In this document: piece after piece, positions 19,594 through 29,519 of the stretch
How the letters are laid out: the number at the start of each line of letters is the position of its first letter
How positions within the stretch are numbered: position 1 is the first letter of the stretch
Assembly (NCBI RefSeq): GCF_000214475.1
Contig: NZ_AFII01000001.1
Span: 434,001 to 498,000 of the forward strand
Length of the DNA: 64,000 nt
From: Parvimonas sp. oral taxon 110 str. F0139
GTDB lineage: Bacteria > Bacillota > Clostridia > Tissierellales > Peptoniphilaceae
Reading direction: 5' to 3'
The notes under the pieces: generated by a model
Told to the model about the DNA's origin: nothing
What the model saw: only the letters and a program-made list of their open reading frames with translations
Database searches by the model: none
Made by a program: the position numbers and the translations under genes

Positions 19594-19947
19594 CTAATTA
19601 CCTTCTAATTTTATTCCATGAACATTAATATTAACTTTTTTCACAGTTAATCCTGTCAAGTTTTCAACATTATATTTTATATTTTCTATTATATTCTCAC
19701 AAACTGTTGAAATTTTAATTCCATATTGAATAACAATATGTAAATCTATGAAAATATTATCTTCTTTAAGTACAACATGAACACCTTTACTTGAATTATC
19801 CCAACCTAAAAGGTGATAGATTCCATCTTTAGGAGAAACATTAGCCAAGCCGCTAACTCCATAACTTTCTCTTAATACATTAGCAACGATTGTTTTTATC
19901 ACAGTAGGGTTAATAGAAACTTTACCTAATTCATTATTAAATTCCAT
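19594..19947 (-). CDS. Asp23/Gls24 family envelope protein
   Basis: 117 residues starting at the ATG at 19947, which has AGGAGG seven bases upstream; the longer reading from 20013 crosses the promoter. Has the Asp23 core with NPTVIKTIVANVLRESYGV, GVHVVLKEDNIFIDLHIVIQYG and LTGLTVKKVNINVHGI. Members are membrane-associated or envelope-stress proteins; partner of YloV/FakA by conserved neighbourhood. No membrane segment of its own. Confidence 0.9.
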   Translation of the reverse strand: MEFNNELGKVSINPTVIKTIVANVLRESYGVSGLANVSPKDGIYHLLGWDNSSKGVHVVLKEDNIFIDLHIVIQYGIKISTVCENIIENIKYNVENLTGLTVKKVNINVHGIKLEGN

Positions 19948-19984
19948 AAAAAAACCTCCTAATTTATACACAAGTATATAGACT

Positions 19985-20013
19985 ACTATATCAAATTTTA
20001 AGAAAAAAATCAA
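19985..20013 (-). promoter_or_regulatory. Promoter of asp23-fakA
   Basis: Minus-strand -35 TTGATT (20008-20013), 17 bp, -10 TATAGT (19985-19990), placed directly after the MATE gene stop. Confidence 0.72.
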
Positions 20014-20018
20014 GATTT

Positions 20019-21383
20019 TTATAAATCTTTAATTGCTGATTCCCATTTAACTTTCATAACAAAAAAGAAAAATATAAATGCAGCCATACAGTTTGAAAAT
20101 AAATTACCCCAGAATATTGAATATACACCCAAATATTTTTCTGTAAATACTATAAAAATATATCTAAGTAGCCAAATTCTCATTATTCCAGTAAGTAAAG
20201 GCATTTTTGTTCTTCCCAACCCAATAAATACTCCTTGTTCAACTGTAAAAATTCCAAATCCAATTACAGAATACATATAAATTGTTAAAGCTTTATTTGT
20301 AATAGTAGTAATTTCAGGATTCTTTTGGAATAACTCAACAATATATGGATTTAAAGGTGTAAAAATTATTATTATTGCAAATACTATCATCAAAGAAAAT
20401 AAAATACCGTAATAAAATATTTTTTTTGCATTTTTTACATTTCCATTCCCTATATTCATACTAATCATAGTAGTGACTGTTGTTCCAACACTTGTTGGCA
20501 AAATGAAATAAATTGAATTTATATTAGAAGCAATGGTAGAAGCATTAAGTGCAATAGACCCATATTTTACTACTTCTTTATTAATTAAAAAGAATCCGAT
20601 ATATACTAAAATATATGATAATATGCTAGGAATTGCTAAATTCATCGTCTTTTTAATAAACTCAAAATCAAATTTAAAATTTTTTAAAGAAAGTTGCATA
20701 TCAGATTTTTTTATAAACAAATCATAATACATCCAAATTCCAATTAAAAAATAAGACATAAAAGACGCTGAAACAGCACCAAAAACACCTAAATTTAGTA
20801 TTGATAAAAATATAGTATTAAAAATAACTTTAAAAATTAAAAGAATAATCATTCGAAAAAAAGGAGCTTCTGGATGTCCAGTTCCATTTTTAATAGAATT
20901 AAAAATTGCAGCCATAAATAAAAACGGCAATACAAAAGAATAAAGACCAAGATATTCAAAAACATGTACTGATAGTTCTTCATTAACCCCTCTTGAAATC
21001 ACATAAGATAATACTACACAAAGGGGTGATAATAGTAGCCCTATTGTAAAAGATAAAACTAAAATTTGTACTGAAGCTTGCTTAGTTTTTTCAATATCAC
21101 CTTTACCATATAATTGCCCAATCATTGCTGAAGCAGCTACACTTAACCCCTGCGAAAAAGCATTTAAAATGTTTATTACAGATTGAGAAAAACCAATAGC
21201 TCCCGCTATAATATAACCTGCTTTATTGTTTAAAAATAATCCATCTGTAATAGGAATTAAAGATTGCACTAAACCCATCATAAAAATAGGTATAGTTAAA
21301 ATAACTATAGTCTTTAATACTTTTTCACTAAGAATCATATTGCGTCGTTCTTCTGAACTTTTATTAAAAAAATTTATATTCAT
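20019..21383 (-). CDS. MATE family multidrug/Na+ antiporter
   Basis: 454 residues, twelve predicted membrane segments, two MatE repeats. Characteristic stretches are IPIFMMGLVQSLIPITDGLF near the N-terminus, FSQGLSVAASAMIGQLYGKG, and FILPTSVGTTVTTMISMNIG in the second half. Exports drugs or metabolites using a cation gradient; substrate cannot be read from sequence. GGAGTG precedes the ATG and it has its own promoter. A second, distinct MATE protein is at 38.2-39.6 kb. Confidence 0.9.
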   Translation of the reverse strand: MNINFFNKSSEERRNMILSEKVLKTIVILTIPIFMMGLVQSLIPITDGLFLNNKAGYIIAGAIGFSQSVINILNAFSQGLSVAASAMIGQLYGKGDIEKTKQASVQILVLSFTIGLLLSPLCVVLSYVISRGVNEELSVHVFEYLGLYSFVLPFLFMAAIFNSIKNGTGHPEAPFFRMIILLIFKVIFNTIFLSILNLGVFGAVSASFMSYFLIGIWMYYDLFIKKSDMQLSLKNFKFDFEFIKKTMNLAIPSILSYILVYIGFFLINKEVVKYGSIALNASTIASNINSIYFILPTSVGTTVTTMISMNIGNGNVKNAKKIFYYGILFSLMIVFAIIIIFTPLNPYIVELFQKNPEITTITNKALTIYMYSVIGFGIFTVEQGVFIGLGRTKMPLLTGIMRIWLLRYIFIVFTEKYLGVYSIFWGNLFSNCMAAFIFFFFVMKVKWESAIKDL

Positions 21384-21402
21384 ATCAAATCACTCCAATT
21401 AG

Positions 21403-21431
21403 ATTATATACCTTAATGAAATTTATTTCAA
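21403..21431 (-). promoter_or_regulatory. Promoter of the first MATE gene
   Basis: Minus-strand -35 TTGAAA (21426-21431), 17 bp, perfect -10 TATAAT (21403-21408). The leader is short, about 15-20 bases. Confidence 0.82.
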
Positions 21432-21437
21432 TGTATT

Positions 21438-21470
21438 AAAAAAATAGCTGCCGATTTATTTCGACAGCTA
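21438..21470 (-). terminator. Terminator of ispH-rpsA
   Basis: Hairpin TAGCTGTCGA / TCGGCAGCTA with one mismatch (21445-21470), then TTTTTTT on the minus strand. Confidence 0.88.
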
Positions 21471-21486
21471 TATAAAAAATTAAAAA

Positions 21487-23501
21487 TTATAATTCAATAT
21501 CAAGTAAAGCACCTATTGAATTGTCCAATTCTTGATTTTCAAATTTTGCTTCTTCTTCTTTTTCTTCTTCAACAACTACTTCTTTTTCTTCTTCAACTGT
21601 TTCTTCAACTGGTTTTTCAAGAAGTTCTTTTATAGATAAAGATATTTTTTGGTTTTCTTCATCAATATTTATAATTTTTACTTGTACTTCATCATCAATA
21701 TTTAATACATCTGAAGCCTTTTCAATGTGATCATGAGAAATTTGAGAAATATGAACTAAACCTTCAACATTTTCTTTTAATTTAACAAATGCACCAAAAT
21801 CAACTAAATTAATTACAGTTCCTGTAACAACATCTCCAACTGAATTATTTTCTAGGAATAATTCAAATGGTTTCTTTGTCAATTGTTTTAAACCTAATGA
21901 AATTCTATTTCTTTCTCTATTAAGTTTTAAAATAACAACTTCTACTTGATCTCCAACATTTAAAATATCAGAAGGTTTTTTAATTCTATTCCAAGAAATA
22001 TCTGAAACATGAATTAAACCATCAACATCTCCTAAATTTACAAATGCACCAAAGTCAGTTAGCTTTCTAATTGTTCCTGTTAAAACATCTCCAACAGCCA
22101 ATTTACTCCAAGCTAAATCTAATTTTTCATTTAATTCTTTTTCTTCTACTTCTCTTCTTGAAAGAACAACTTTTTTCTTTCTTTCATCAAGATTAATTAT
22201 AGCACATTCTAATTTTTGACCAATATATGTTGTAAAATCTTTTACGAAGCTAGTTGTAATATGACTTGCAGGAATAAAAGCATTAATTCCATCAACAGTA
22301 GCTAATAGGCCTCCTTTAACTTCTTTTACTACTTCTGCTTCTACCAACTCTTTATTATTGAATTTTTCAACAAGATTTTGCCAATCTTTTAATGATTCTA
22401 CTCTTCTAGTTGATAAAACAACATTACCTTCCCCATCATCAAGCTTAATTACATAAACGTCAATTTCTTGTCCTTCATGAAATAAGTCTTTAGGCTTTTT
22501 AGTAACATCAGAAGATAACTCATCAAGTTTTATAATCCCATCACTTCTATAACCAATGTTAACCATAACTTCAGTTTCAGTGACATAAATTATAGTTCCT
22601 TTCACTATGTCTCTTGGATAAATTTTCTTAATACTCCCTTCTATTTGTTCCATAAATTCATCCTTGCTTAAAATTTCCATACCTTCAACTACCTCCTCTA
22701 TTAACCAATCCGGAGTTGAAGCGCCGGCGGTTAATCCTATTTTCTTATATTTTACCATATCTTTCAATGGTAAATCTAAAAATGTTTCAATTCTATATAC
22801 ATTTTTACAATGCTTTTTGGCTACATCATAAAGTTTATTTGTATTAGAGCTACTGTATCCCCCAATAACTATCATACAATCAACTTTCTTAGAAATTTCT
22901 TCGCAAGAATTTTGTCTTTTTGAAGTTGCATCACAAATTGTATTTTCAATTATAACATTTTCATTCCTATCCTTTATTATATCAGAAAATTGAAAAAATT
23001 TCTCTACTAAATTGGTCGTTTGTGAAATAATATATAAATTTTTTTGTTTTTATCATTTCTGCTTCTTCTTTTGTATTTATTACACAAAATTTATTACCAC
23101 AATAACCAACCATAGCTTTGATTTCTGGATGATTTTTATCTCCGATGATTATAATCTCATATCCATTTTCAACCTTCTTTTCAATTTTTCTATATATATT
23201 TAATAAAACTGGGCAAGTACAATCAATACATTTATGTCCATATTCTATCATTTTTTCTTAATATTTGGATGTATTCCGTGTGAACGTAAAACTATTGTTC
23301 CTTTTTTTCGTTCTCATAATTATCAATAACCTTAAGTCCTTTTTCATCAAACTTTTCTACAACTTGAGGGTTATGAATTAATTCTCCATAAGAATACACA
23401 TTTTCATTATTATGATTTTCATTTAAAGTTTTATCGGCTAATTTTACAGCTCGCTTTACTCCAAAACAAAAACCTGCATTATTTGCTATATAAATCTCCA
23501 T
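21487..23501 (-). CDS. ispH-rpsA: Fused IspH (HMBPP reductase) - ribosomal protein S1 (several frameshifts)
   Basis: Bifunctional fusion known in Clostridia. The N-terminal ~280 residues are IspH, the last MEP step, with cluster Cys and substrate motifs: NNAGFCFGVKRAV, IHNPQVV, LRSHGI, DCTCPVL, IISQTTN, NTICDATSKRQ, VIGGYSSSNT, LTAGASTPDWLIEEV. The rest has four S1 RNA-binding domains (the last two with LTDFGAFVNL and LVDFGAFVKL) and a Glu-rich tail. The frame breaks at 23302-23308 (T7), 23251-23256 (T6) and 23039-23045 (net two bases missing, perhaps shared with the T5 at 23047-23051). Correction gives 672 residues. The start overlaps plsC by 23 bp with AAGGG upstream. Confidence 0.93.
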
Positions 23502-24069
23502 TTTTCCCTTGATAAATTTTATAAAATAGTTCTTCTGTTAATTTATCAATAGCCTCCGCATCTTCCATATTTTCAAAATCACTAATTTCTATCATAGGAT
23601 ATATATCAACAGTTATTTTAGAAAAGATTTTATAAGTTCCTTCAATATGAATAGGCAATATATTTACTTTATTTTTCAAAGCAATTAAAGCTACACCTTT
23701 TTTCATATTACTAATGTCTATCGTTTTAACTCTTGTACCTTCTGGAAAAATTCCAAGCATATTTCCTGATCTTATAACTCTAAAGCAAGACTTTATTGCT
23801 TTTAAATCAGTATTTTCTCTGTCTATAGGGATGACTCCTAGTTTTGAAAAGAATTTTGCCGAAAATTTTTTATCAAAAAGTTCTTTTTTTGCAAGAAAAA
23901 ATATTTGTTTTTTTGTTAAAGTTGCAAGAATAACAGGATCAAATATATGAATATGATTAGCACTTATTATTATAGGCTCATCATCTTTAAAATTTTCAAT
24001 TCCATTAACTCTTACTCTGTAAATTATTTTTATAAGAACAGAAACTATCCTAAGTAAAAATTTATACAT
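23479..24069 (-). CDS. plsC: 1-acyl-sn-glycerol-3-phosphate acyltransferase
   Basis: Second acylation in phosphatidic acid synthesis. Motif I is SANHIHIFDPVIL (His-x4-Asp), motif II GVIPIDREN, motif III FPEGTRVK, with a later ILPIHIEGTY. One N-terminal hydrophobic segment for membrane attachment. 196 residues. Overlaps cmk by 8 bp upstream and ispH by 23 bp downstream; cmk-plsC-ispH-rpsA is a conserved Firmicutes order. Confidence 0.94.
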   Translation of the reverse strand: MYKFLLRIVSVLIKIIYRVRVNGIENFKDDEPIIISANHIHIFDPVILATLTKKQIFFLAKKELFDKKFSAKFFSKLGVIPIDRENTDLKAIKSCFRVIRSGNMLGIFPEGTRVKTIDISNMKKGVALIALKNKVNILPIHIEGTYKIFSKITVDIYPMIEISDFENMEDAEAIDKLTEELFYKIYQGKNGDLYSK

Positions 24070-24718
24070 TACTTTCTCCTCTAATATAGGATAAAAACTC
24101 TAATATAGTTTCTTTAAGAGTCTTATCGGTAGAATCTATTTCAATTGCATCTTTTGCCTTTTTTAAAGGAGATGCTTCTCTATTCATATCATCATAATCT
24201 CTTTTTTCTATACTTTCTCTAACTTGCTCCAAATTAAGGCCTTTTTTTCTTTCACTTTGCAAAAATCTTCTTTTTGCCCTTTCTTTAGAAGAAGCAGTTA
24301 AATAAAATTTAAAATCTGCCTTTGGGAAAATTACAGTTCCAACATCTCTACCATCAAGAACACAACTTCCTTCCATTCCTATTTTTCTTTGAAGTGAAAC
24401 TAAATGATTTCTAACATAATCATAACTTGAAACTAGTGATGCTCCTTTTGAAATCTCATCAGTTCTAATTTCCTTTCCTAATTTTACACCATCCATATAA
24501 AGGCAATTAGCTTTATATGTAAAATCAGTATTTTCAAGTATTTCTTTTATTTTATTATGATTATCTAAAGGAATATTATTAGAAATTAGTTTAAATGCAA
24601 TTGCTCTGTACATCGCTCCTGTATCTATATAATTAATCTTTAAAATTTTAGAAAGTTTTTTTGCAATGGTGCTTTTTCCAACTCCTGAAGGTCCATCTAT
24701 TGCTATAATATAATCCAT
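24062..24718 (-). CDS. cmk: Cytidylate kinase
   Basis: Phosphorylates CMP/dCMP. P-loop IAIDGPSGVGKSTIAKKL, then YIDTGAMYRAIAF, CVLDGRDVGTVIFPKADFKFYL and RRFLQSERKKG (lid). 218 residues. AGGAGAG lies before the ATG; it begins two bases after the flavoprotein stop. Confidence 0.97.
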   Translation of the reverse strand: MDYIIAIDGPSGVGKSTIAKKLSKILKINYIDTGAMYRAIAFKLISNNIPLDNHNKIKEILENTDFTYKANCLYMDGVKLGKEIRTDEISKGASLVSSYDYVRNHLVSLQRKIGMEGSCVLDGRDVGTVIFPKADFKFYLTASSKERAKRRFLQSERKKGLNLEQVRESIEKRDYDDMNREASPLKKAKDAIEIDSTDKTLKETILEFLSYIRGESNV

Positions 24719-24720
24719 AA

Positions 24721-25941
24721 TTACTCTCCTTCTATACAGGAAACTCCAGCTAAATGTCCAGTAGAAAATGCAATAGTTAAGTTATATCCACCTGTATTTG
24801 CATCTACATCTAATAGTTCCCCTACAATATATAAATTTTTTATAAGCTTACTTTCCATAGTAGAAGAATTAATCTCCTTAACTGAAACGCCCCCAATAGT
24901 AATAATTGCCTCACTTAATGGTCTTAAGCTCTTAAAGTTAAATTTTAAATTTTTTATAGTTTCTACAAGCTTTTTCCTATCTTCTTTATTAATCTGATTA
25001 ACTGGAATTTCTCCATTTACTCCAGATTTTTCGAGTACAAGTTCAACCATAGAACCTATTAAAACATTCGAAAGAACATTTTTTAAATTTTTATTCTTAT
25101 TTTGATCAAATTCTCTTAGTAATCTAAGGTCTAATGTATGCTGATCAAGTTTAGGTTTTAAATCAATTGAAATAACAAAATCTTTTGAATTATCAAAATA
25201 CTTGCTTGATTTTAAAACTATTGGCCCACTAAAACCTGTATGAGTAAAAATCATTTCTCCAAACTCAGAATGTAAAAGCTTTTTATCTTTACCATATATA
25301 TTAAAATCTACAAATTTTAAACTTACTCCTGAATATTTCCTAATATTTTCTTTTACATCAATTCCAACAAGTCCAGCTTTTAAATCAGTTATTGTATGAC
25401 CCAATCTCTTTAAAATTTCATGACCTTTCCCTCTAGAACCTGTAAAAGGATAAGATTTACCACCTGTAGCAAATACAACTTTATCAAAAAGACCATAATC
25501 TTTGTTACAAACTAATTTAAATTTATCCCCAATAATCTTTACATCATCAATTTCAGTATTTAAAATAATTTTAACACCTTTGACATTTAATGCTTTTTCC
25601 AATACCTTTATAACATCACTTGATTTATCAGAAACCGGAAAAACTCTTCCCCCACGTTCAACTTTAGTTCTTAGGCCATTCTCGTTAAAAAATCTCAAAA
25701 TATCCTCATTAGTAAAAGAATACAAACTACTATATAAAAAATTTTTATTTCTATTTACTTCATCAAAAAATTCGTAAATTTCTTTTGAATTGGTAATATT
25801 ACATCTTCCTTTTCCTGAAATATAAATTTTCTTCCCAATTTTTTCATTTCCTTCAAACAAAAACACATCGGTATTTTCGTTTTTTGAAAATATCGCACTC
25901 ATAATACCTGATGCACCTGCACCAATAACTGCTATTTTTAT
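24721..25941 (-). CDS. HI0933/YhiN-type NAD(P)/FAD-dependent oxidoreductase, unusual start
   Basis: Flavoprotein of the HI0933/YhiN family, exact reaction unknown. Core motifs: GKKIYISGKGRCNITN, FATGGKSYPFTGSRGKG, EMIFTHTGFSGP and the C-terminal GELLDVDANTGGYNL. The first ATG (25902) would remove the dinucleotide-binding glycine motif: the frame continues upstream as KIAVIGAGASGIM. The only reasonable start there is an ATA at 25941, ten bases after AAGG; no ATG, GTG or TTG is in frame before the TAA at 25960-25962. From there it is 406 residues, family length. Either a rare ATA start or a base error. First gene of the run into cmk. Confidence 0.82.
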   Translation of the reverse strand: MKIAVIGAGASGIMSAIFSKNENTDVFLFEGNEKIGKKIYISGKGRCNITNSKEIYEFFDEVNRNKNFLYSSLYSFTNEDILRFFNENGLRTKVERGGRVFPVSDKSSDVIKVLEKALNVKGVKIILNTEIDDVKIIGDKFKLVCNKDYGLFDKVVFATGGKSYPFTGSRGKGHEILKRLGHTITDLKAGLVGIDVKENIRKYSGVSLKFVDFNIYGKDKKLLHSEFGEMIFTHTGFSGPIVLKSSKYFDNSKDFVISIDLKPKLDQHTLDLRLLREFDQNKNKNLKNVLSNVLIGSMVELVLEKSGVNGEIPVNQINKEDRKKLVETIKNLKFNFKSLRPLSEAIITIGGVSVKEINSSTMESKLIKNLYIVGELLDVDANTGGYNLTIAFSTGHLAGVSCIEGE

Positions 25942-25979
25942 AAAATCACTACCTTGAACTTAATAATTTAACTCATATA

Positions 25980-26008
25980 AGTATAAAATATTTTTTGCAT
26001 TTAGTCAA
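25980..26008 (-). promoter_or_regulatory. Promoter of the flavoprotein-cmk-plsC-ispH-rpsA operon
   Basis: Minus-strand -35 TTGACT (26003-26008), 17 bp, -10 TATACT (25980-25985). It supports translation starting upstream of the ATG at 25902, since the AAGG site lies just after the expected transcript start. Confidence 0.8.
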
Positions 26009-26122
26009 ATTTTTTGTTATTTAATTTTTGAATTTTTACATTTAATATAATATCAATAAATTGTAGAAATATGTTATTTATTGTAATATAAAATTTCTCA
26101 AACAAAATTTTTAATATTTGAA

Positions 26123-26152
26123 CAAAAAAATAGGAAGATAATAATCTTCCTA
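26123..26152 (-). terminator. Terminator of rpmB
   Basis: TAGGAAGAT-TATT-ATCTTCCTA hairpin (26131-26152), then TTTTTTTG on the minus strand. Confidence 0.9.
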
Positions 26153-26168
26153 AAAATTTTCATTATAA

Positions 26169-26375
26169 TTATTCAGCTGAAGTAAATGAAGGTCTTTCAA
26201 CAAAACCACTCTTCAAACATGTAGTACAAACATTAATTCTCTTTACAGAGCCATCAACAACAACTCTTACTTTTCTAATATTTGCTCCCCATGATCTACT
26301 GCTCTTTCTATGTGAAAAAGTTACTTTATTTCCAAATAATTTTGTTTTATCACAAATTGCACATCTTTTTGACAT
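26169..26375 (-). CDS. rpmB: 50S ribosomal protein L28
   Basis: 68 residues, basic. MSKRCAICDKTKLFGNKVTFSHRKS at the N-terminus and INVCTTCLKSG near the end give a CxxC...CxxC zinc-binding form of L28. The ATG at 26375 is chosen over 26381 because GGAGG is only one base from the earlier codon. Single gene with a textbook promoter and terminator. Confidence 0.97.
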   Translation of the reverse strand: MSKRCAICDKTKLFGNKVTFSHRKSSRSWGANIRKVRVVVDGSVKRINVCTTCLKSGFVERPSFTSAE

Positions 26376-26414
26376 TTTCATACCTCCTTTTACAAACTCA
26401 AATTTAACAGTAAT

Positions 26415-26443
26415 ATTATATCATAGACGACTCCAATTTGCAA
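26415..26443 (-). promoter_or_regulatory. Promoter of rpmB
   Basis: Minus-strand -35 TTGCAA (26438-26443), 17 bp, perfect -10 TATAAT (26415-26420) with TGA before it. Confidence 0.88.
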
Positions 26444-26459
26444 GTCTTTAAAAAATTAT

Positions 26460-27518
26460 TTAGTCAAAATATTTATTTTCAATATACAAATTATTATCTT
26501 TATAAACTAGTTCTATTGGCTCATTATACATTTTTGCTATTTTTCTAAGTCTATCAGAAAAAACTTCTATTCCACTAAACCTATTTACATTTATAAAATT
26601 ATCAACCATATATTGTACTTTTTTATCATCTGATATATTAAAAAAATCTATCGAACTGTTAATTTTTTTACCAAATCCATTGAAAATTTCCGAAACTTTT
26701 TTACCTATATAGTTATCTTTGTCAATAATATTCTTTACATCATCATAATGCTCTCCGTATATATTTTTATATTCTCTAGATTCAAATTCTATATTTTTTA
26801 TATGTTCATTAAAATATTCTAAATTAACATTTTCAATAAATAAAATTTTTAAAAATAAAGAAAAAGAATAATTATATAGTGCTAATCTATATGCTCCAAA
26901 AATTCTATTAATTTCAAAAATTTTTTCGTTCAGACTCATTTTTTTATTATTTGCAAAAAAATCTTTTATTTTCCATTTATAAAATGAAATATCTTTAATC
27001 GAATTTCTATAAATTTCATTAATCATTATAACTTCAGAATTTCTAAATATTTCGTTATCATAATTATAATAAAAATCTTTTAAACTTTTTAATAGAATAT
27101 CTGAATCTGCTTTAAGTTGTGATATTTTATCCTGCTCTAAAAAATTTAATATTTCTTTTTGAGTTCTTTGGATAGTATCCAATTTTTTATCAATACATTT
27201 TAAAATAATTGCAGCAAATATCATTGTATAATTTATATTTGATGGAATTAATCTAGCCTGTTCTACAATTTTACCATTCTTTAAAACAGCAGTATAAAAT
27301 CCCCCTTCTTTTGCTTTCATCAATTTCCCACCAGATTTCATAGTAACTCTAAACAGCCCTTTTTCTCTTATTGAAGAAGCAATAACACCAGCTATTGATA
27401 TATCACTCATAGAAATCTTTGAGTATTTCCCAATATCAAAATTTTTATTTTCTTCTTCTGAAAATTTTTTAATATCTAGCAAAACTTTTGTAGTTTCATT
27501 TTCTTTATTTTCATCCAT
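26460..27518 (-). CDS. Unrecognised cytoplasmic protein, 352 residues
   Basis: I do not recognise this family. It has no signal peptide and only one weakly hydrophobic patch (about residues 96-108). Residues about 35-95 look like a compact beta-rich domain with ISMSDISIAGVIASSIREKG, MKSGGKLMKAKEGGFYTAVL and KNGKIVEQARLIPS. The remainder is strongly helical, rich in Lys, Asn, Ile and Tyr, with possible coiled coil around 110-150. GGGGAGG stands six to seven bases before the ATG. It begins 18 bp after ligA, so is probably transcribed with pcrA-ligA; a repair or accessory role is only guessed from context. Confidence 0.75.
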   Translation of the reverse strand: MDENKENETTKVLLDIKKFSEEENKNFDIGKYSKISMSDISIAGVIASSIREKGLFRVTMKSGGKLMKAKEGGFYTAVLKNGKIVEQARLIPSNINYTMIFAAIILKCIDKKLDTIQRTQKEILNFLEQDKISQLKADSDILLKSLKDFYYNYDNEIFRNSEVIMINEIYRNSIKDISFYKWKIKDFFANNKKMSLNEKIFEINRIFGAYRLALYNYSFSLFLKILFIENVNLEYFNEHIKNIEFESREYKNIYGEHYDDVKNIIDKDNYIGKKVSEIFNGFGKKINSSIDFFNISDDKKVQYMVDNFINVNRFSGIEVFSDRLRKIAKMYNEPIELVYKDNNLYIENKYFD

Positions 27519-27535
27519 AATAAACCTCCCCGCTT

Positions 27536-29517
27536 TTATCTTATATTCTCTATAAATATTTCAAGTTCATCTTCTGATATTATATTTATTCCAAGCTCTT
27601 GTGCTTTTTTCAATTTTGAACCAGCTTTTTCTCCGACTACTAAGTAGTCAGTAGATTTAGCAACTGCAGATTGAACTATAAGTCCATTTTGAGAAAAAAT
27701 ATCTTCTAAATCTTTTCTTTTATATTTCCCAAAAGTTCCTGTAATTACTATTTTTTATCAGTAAATTCACTTTTTAAAATTTCTTTATAAGGAATTACTT
27801 CTATTCCTTTTTCAAGTAATTTATCCAATGCATCTTTGCTATATTCATCATTAAAAAATTCAAAAATAGAACTTGCAACAACCTCTCCAATATCATTAAT
27901 ATGCAGCAATTCTTCAATAGTTGCTTTTCTTAAATTAACTAAATTTTTATATTTTTTAGCTAAATCTTTTGCAGTTTTAATCCCTACATTTTTAATTCCA
28001 AGCGCATAGATAAAGTTTTCTAAATTTACATTTTTACTCTCCTCTATTGAGTTTAATAAATTATTAACTTTCTTATCTTTAAATTTTTCTAATGTGATAA
28101 GTTCATCATATTTTAAATCATAAATTTTATATACCTTATCAACTCCCAATTTATCAAATAACAATTCAATAGTCTTTTCGCTCAGTCCTTCAATGTTCAT
28201 TGCATTTTTACTTGAAAAATGAACAAGTGAAGAAGTTAATTGTGGAGTACAGGCAAGTGTATTTGTGCAGAAAAAATGTACTCCATCTCTAATTAATTCA
28301 CTATTACAATAAGGACAATGTGTTGGCATTTTAATTTCTATCTCATTTTCATTATCTCCATCCATTGTTCCAAGAATTTCAGGAATAACATCATTTGAAC
28401 GTCTTATCAAAACTCTCGAATTAATTTTTACTCTTTTTCTTAAAATATCATCATAATTATTTAAAGTTGCTCTTTGAACAGTTACATCTCCTATTTCAAC
28501 CGGTTCTAAAATTGCAGTTGGAGTAACTTTTCCCGTTCTTCCTACATTCCACACAACTTCTTTTAAAATTGTACTATATTCTTCCGCCTCAAATTTATAA
28601 GCTATTGCAAATCTAGGAAATTTATTAGTATATCCAAAAAATTCTCTAAGTTCAAAGTCATTAACTTTAATTACAACACCATCTGTCAAATAATCAACTT
28701 TTTTTCTTAAAACATCTATTTCTCTTATTTTATCTTTTATCTCTTTTAGATTAAGACATTTTTTCTCATATCCATTTACTTTAAATTTATTTTCTTTTAA
28801 AAACGAAATCATCTCTTCTTGAGTTTTAAATTGCTCATCAGACTTAAAGCCAACATTGTAAATAAAAGCATCTAAATTTCTACTAGCTGTCTTTTTGGGA
28901 TCAAGATTTCTAATCGCTCCTGCTGCAGCATTTCTGGCATTTTTTAAAGGTACTTCTGCCGTCTCGTTATATTTTGCAAGAGCAGAGAGAGGCATAATAG
29001 CTTCTCCTTGAATTTCAACTAAACCTTTATAATCAATTTCAAGCGGAATACTTTTTATTGTCTTCACTTGTTCAAAAACTTCTTCTCCATATACTCCATT
29101 TCCTCTAGTAGATGCAGAAACTAAAATTCCTTTATCATAAGTTAGATTAATTGTCAGTCCATCAAATTTAAATTCAACATAATATTCCAAAGTTTTTTTA
29201 GAATTATTTATAGAATTATATTCATTTAAAAGTTTTAAACATCTATTATGAAACTCTTCAAGTTCTTCAAAACTTTGAGCCTTTTGTAAACTGTAAAGCT
29301 CTCTTAAATGTGTATGTTTTTCAAATTTTTCTAAAACTTCTCCACCTACTCTTTGAGTTGGAGAATTTGGTAAAATTATGCCTGTTTCTTTTTCTAATTT
29401 AAGAAGTTCATCATAGAGTTTATCATACTCAGCATCACTTACAATAGGTTCGTCTAAAGTGTAATACTTATATGCCCAAAGATTTAATTTTTCTACAATT
29501 TCTTTCATTTTATCCAT
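27536..29517 (-). CDS. ligA: NAD+-dependent DNA ligase LigA (frameshifted before BRCT)
   Basis: Joins nicks in replication and repair. The adenylation domain has the KxDG motif in VEFKFDGLTIN; then an OB fold, a four-Cys zinc finger (CPYCNSELI...CTNTLAC), helix-hairpin-helix repeats (NVGIKTAKDLAKKY, INDIGEVVASSI) and a BRCT domain. The uncorrected stop at 27748 removes BRCT. One base added to the T6 run at 27751-27756 continues into KKIVITGTFGKYKRKDLEDI and STDYLVVGEKAGSKLKKAQE, ending at 27536 with 660 residues, normal size. It starts two bases after the pcrA stop. Confidence 0.95.
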
Positions 29518-29519
29518 TA

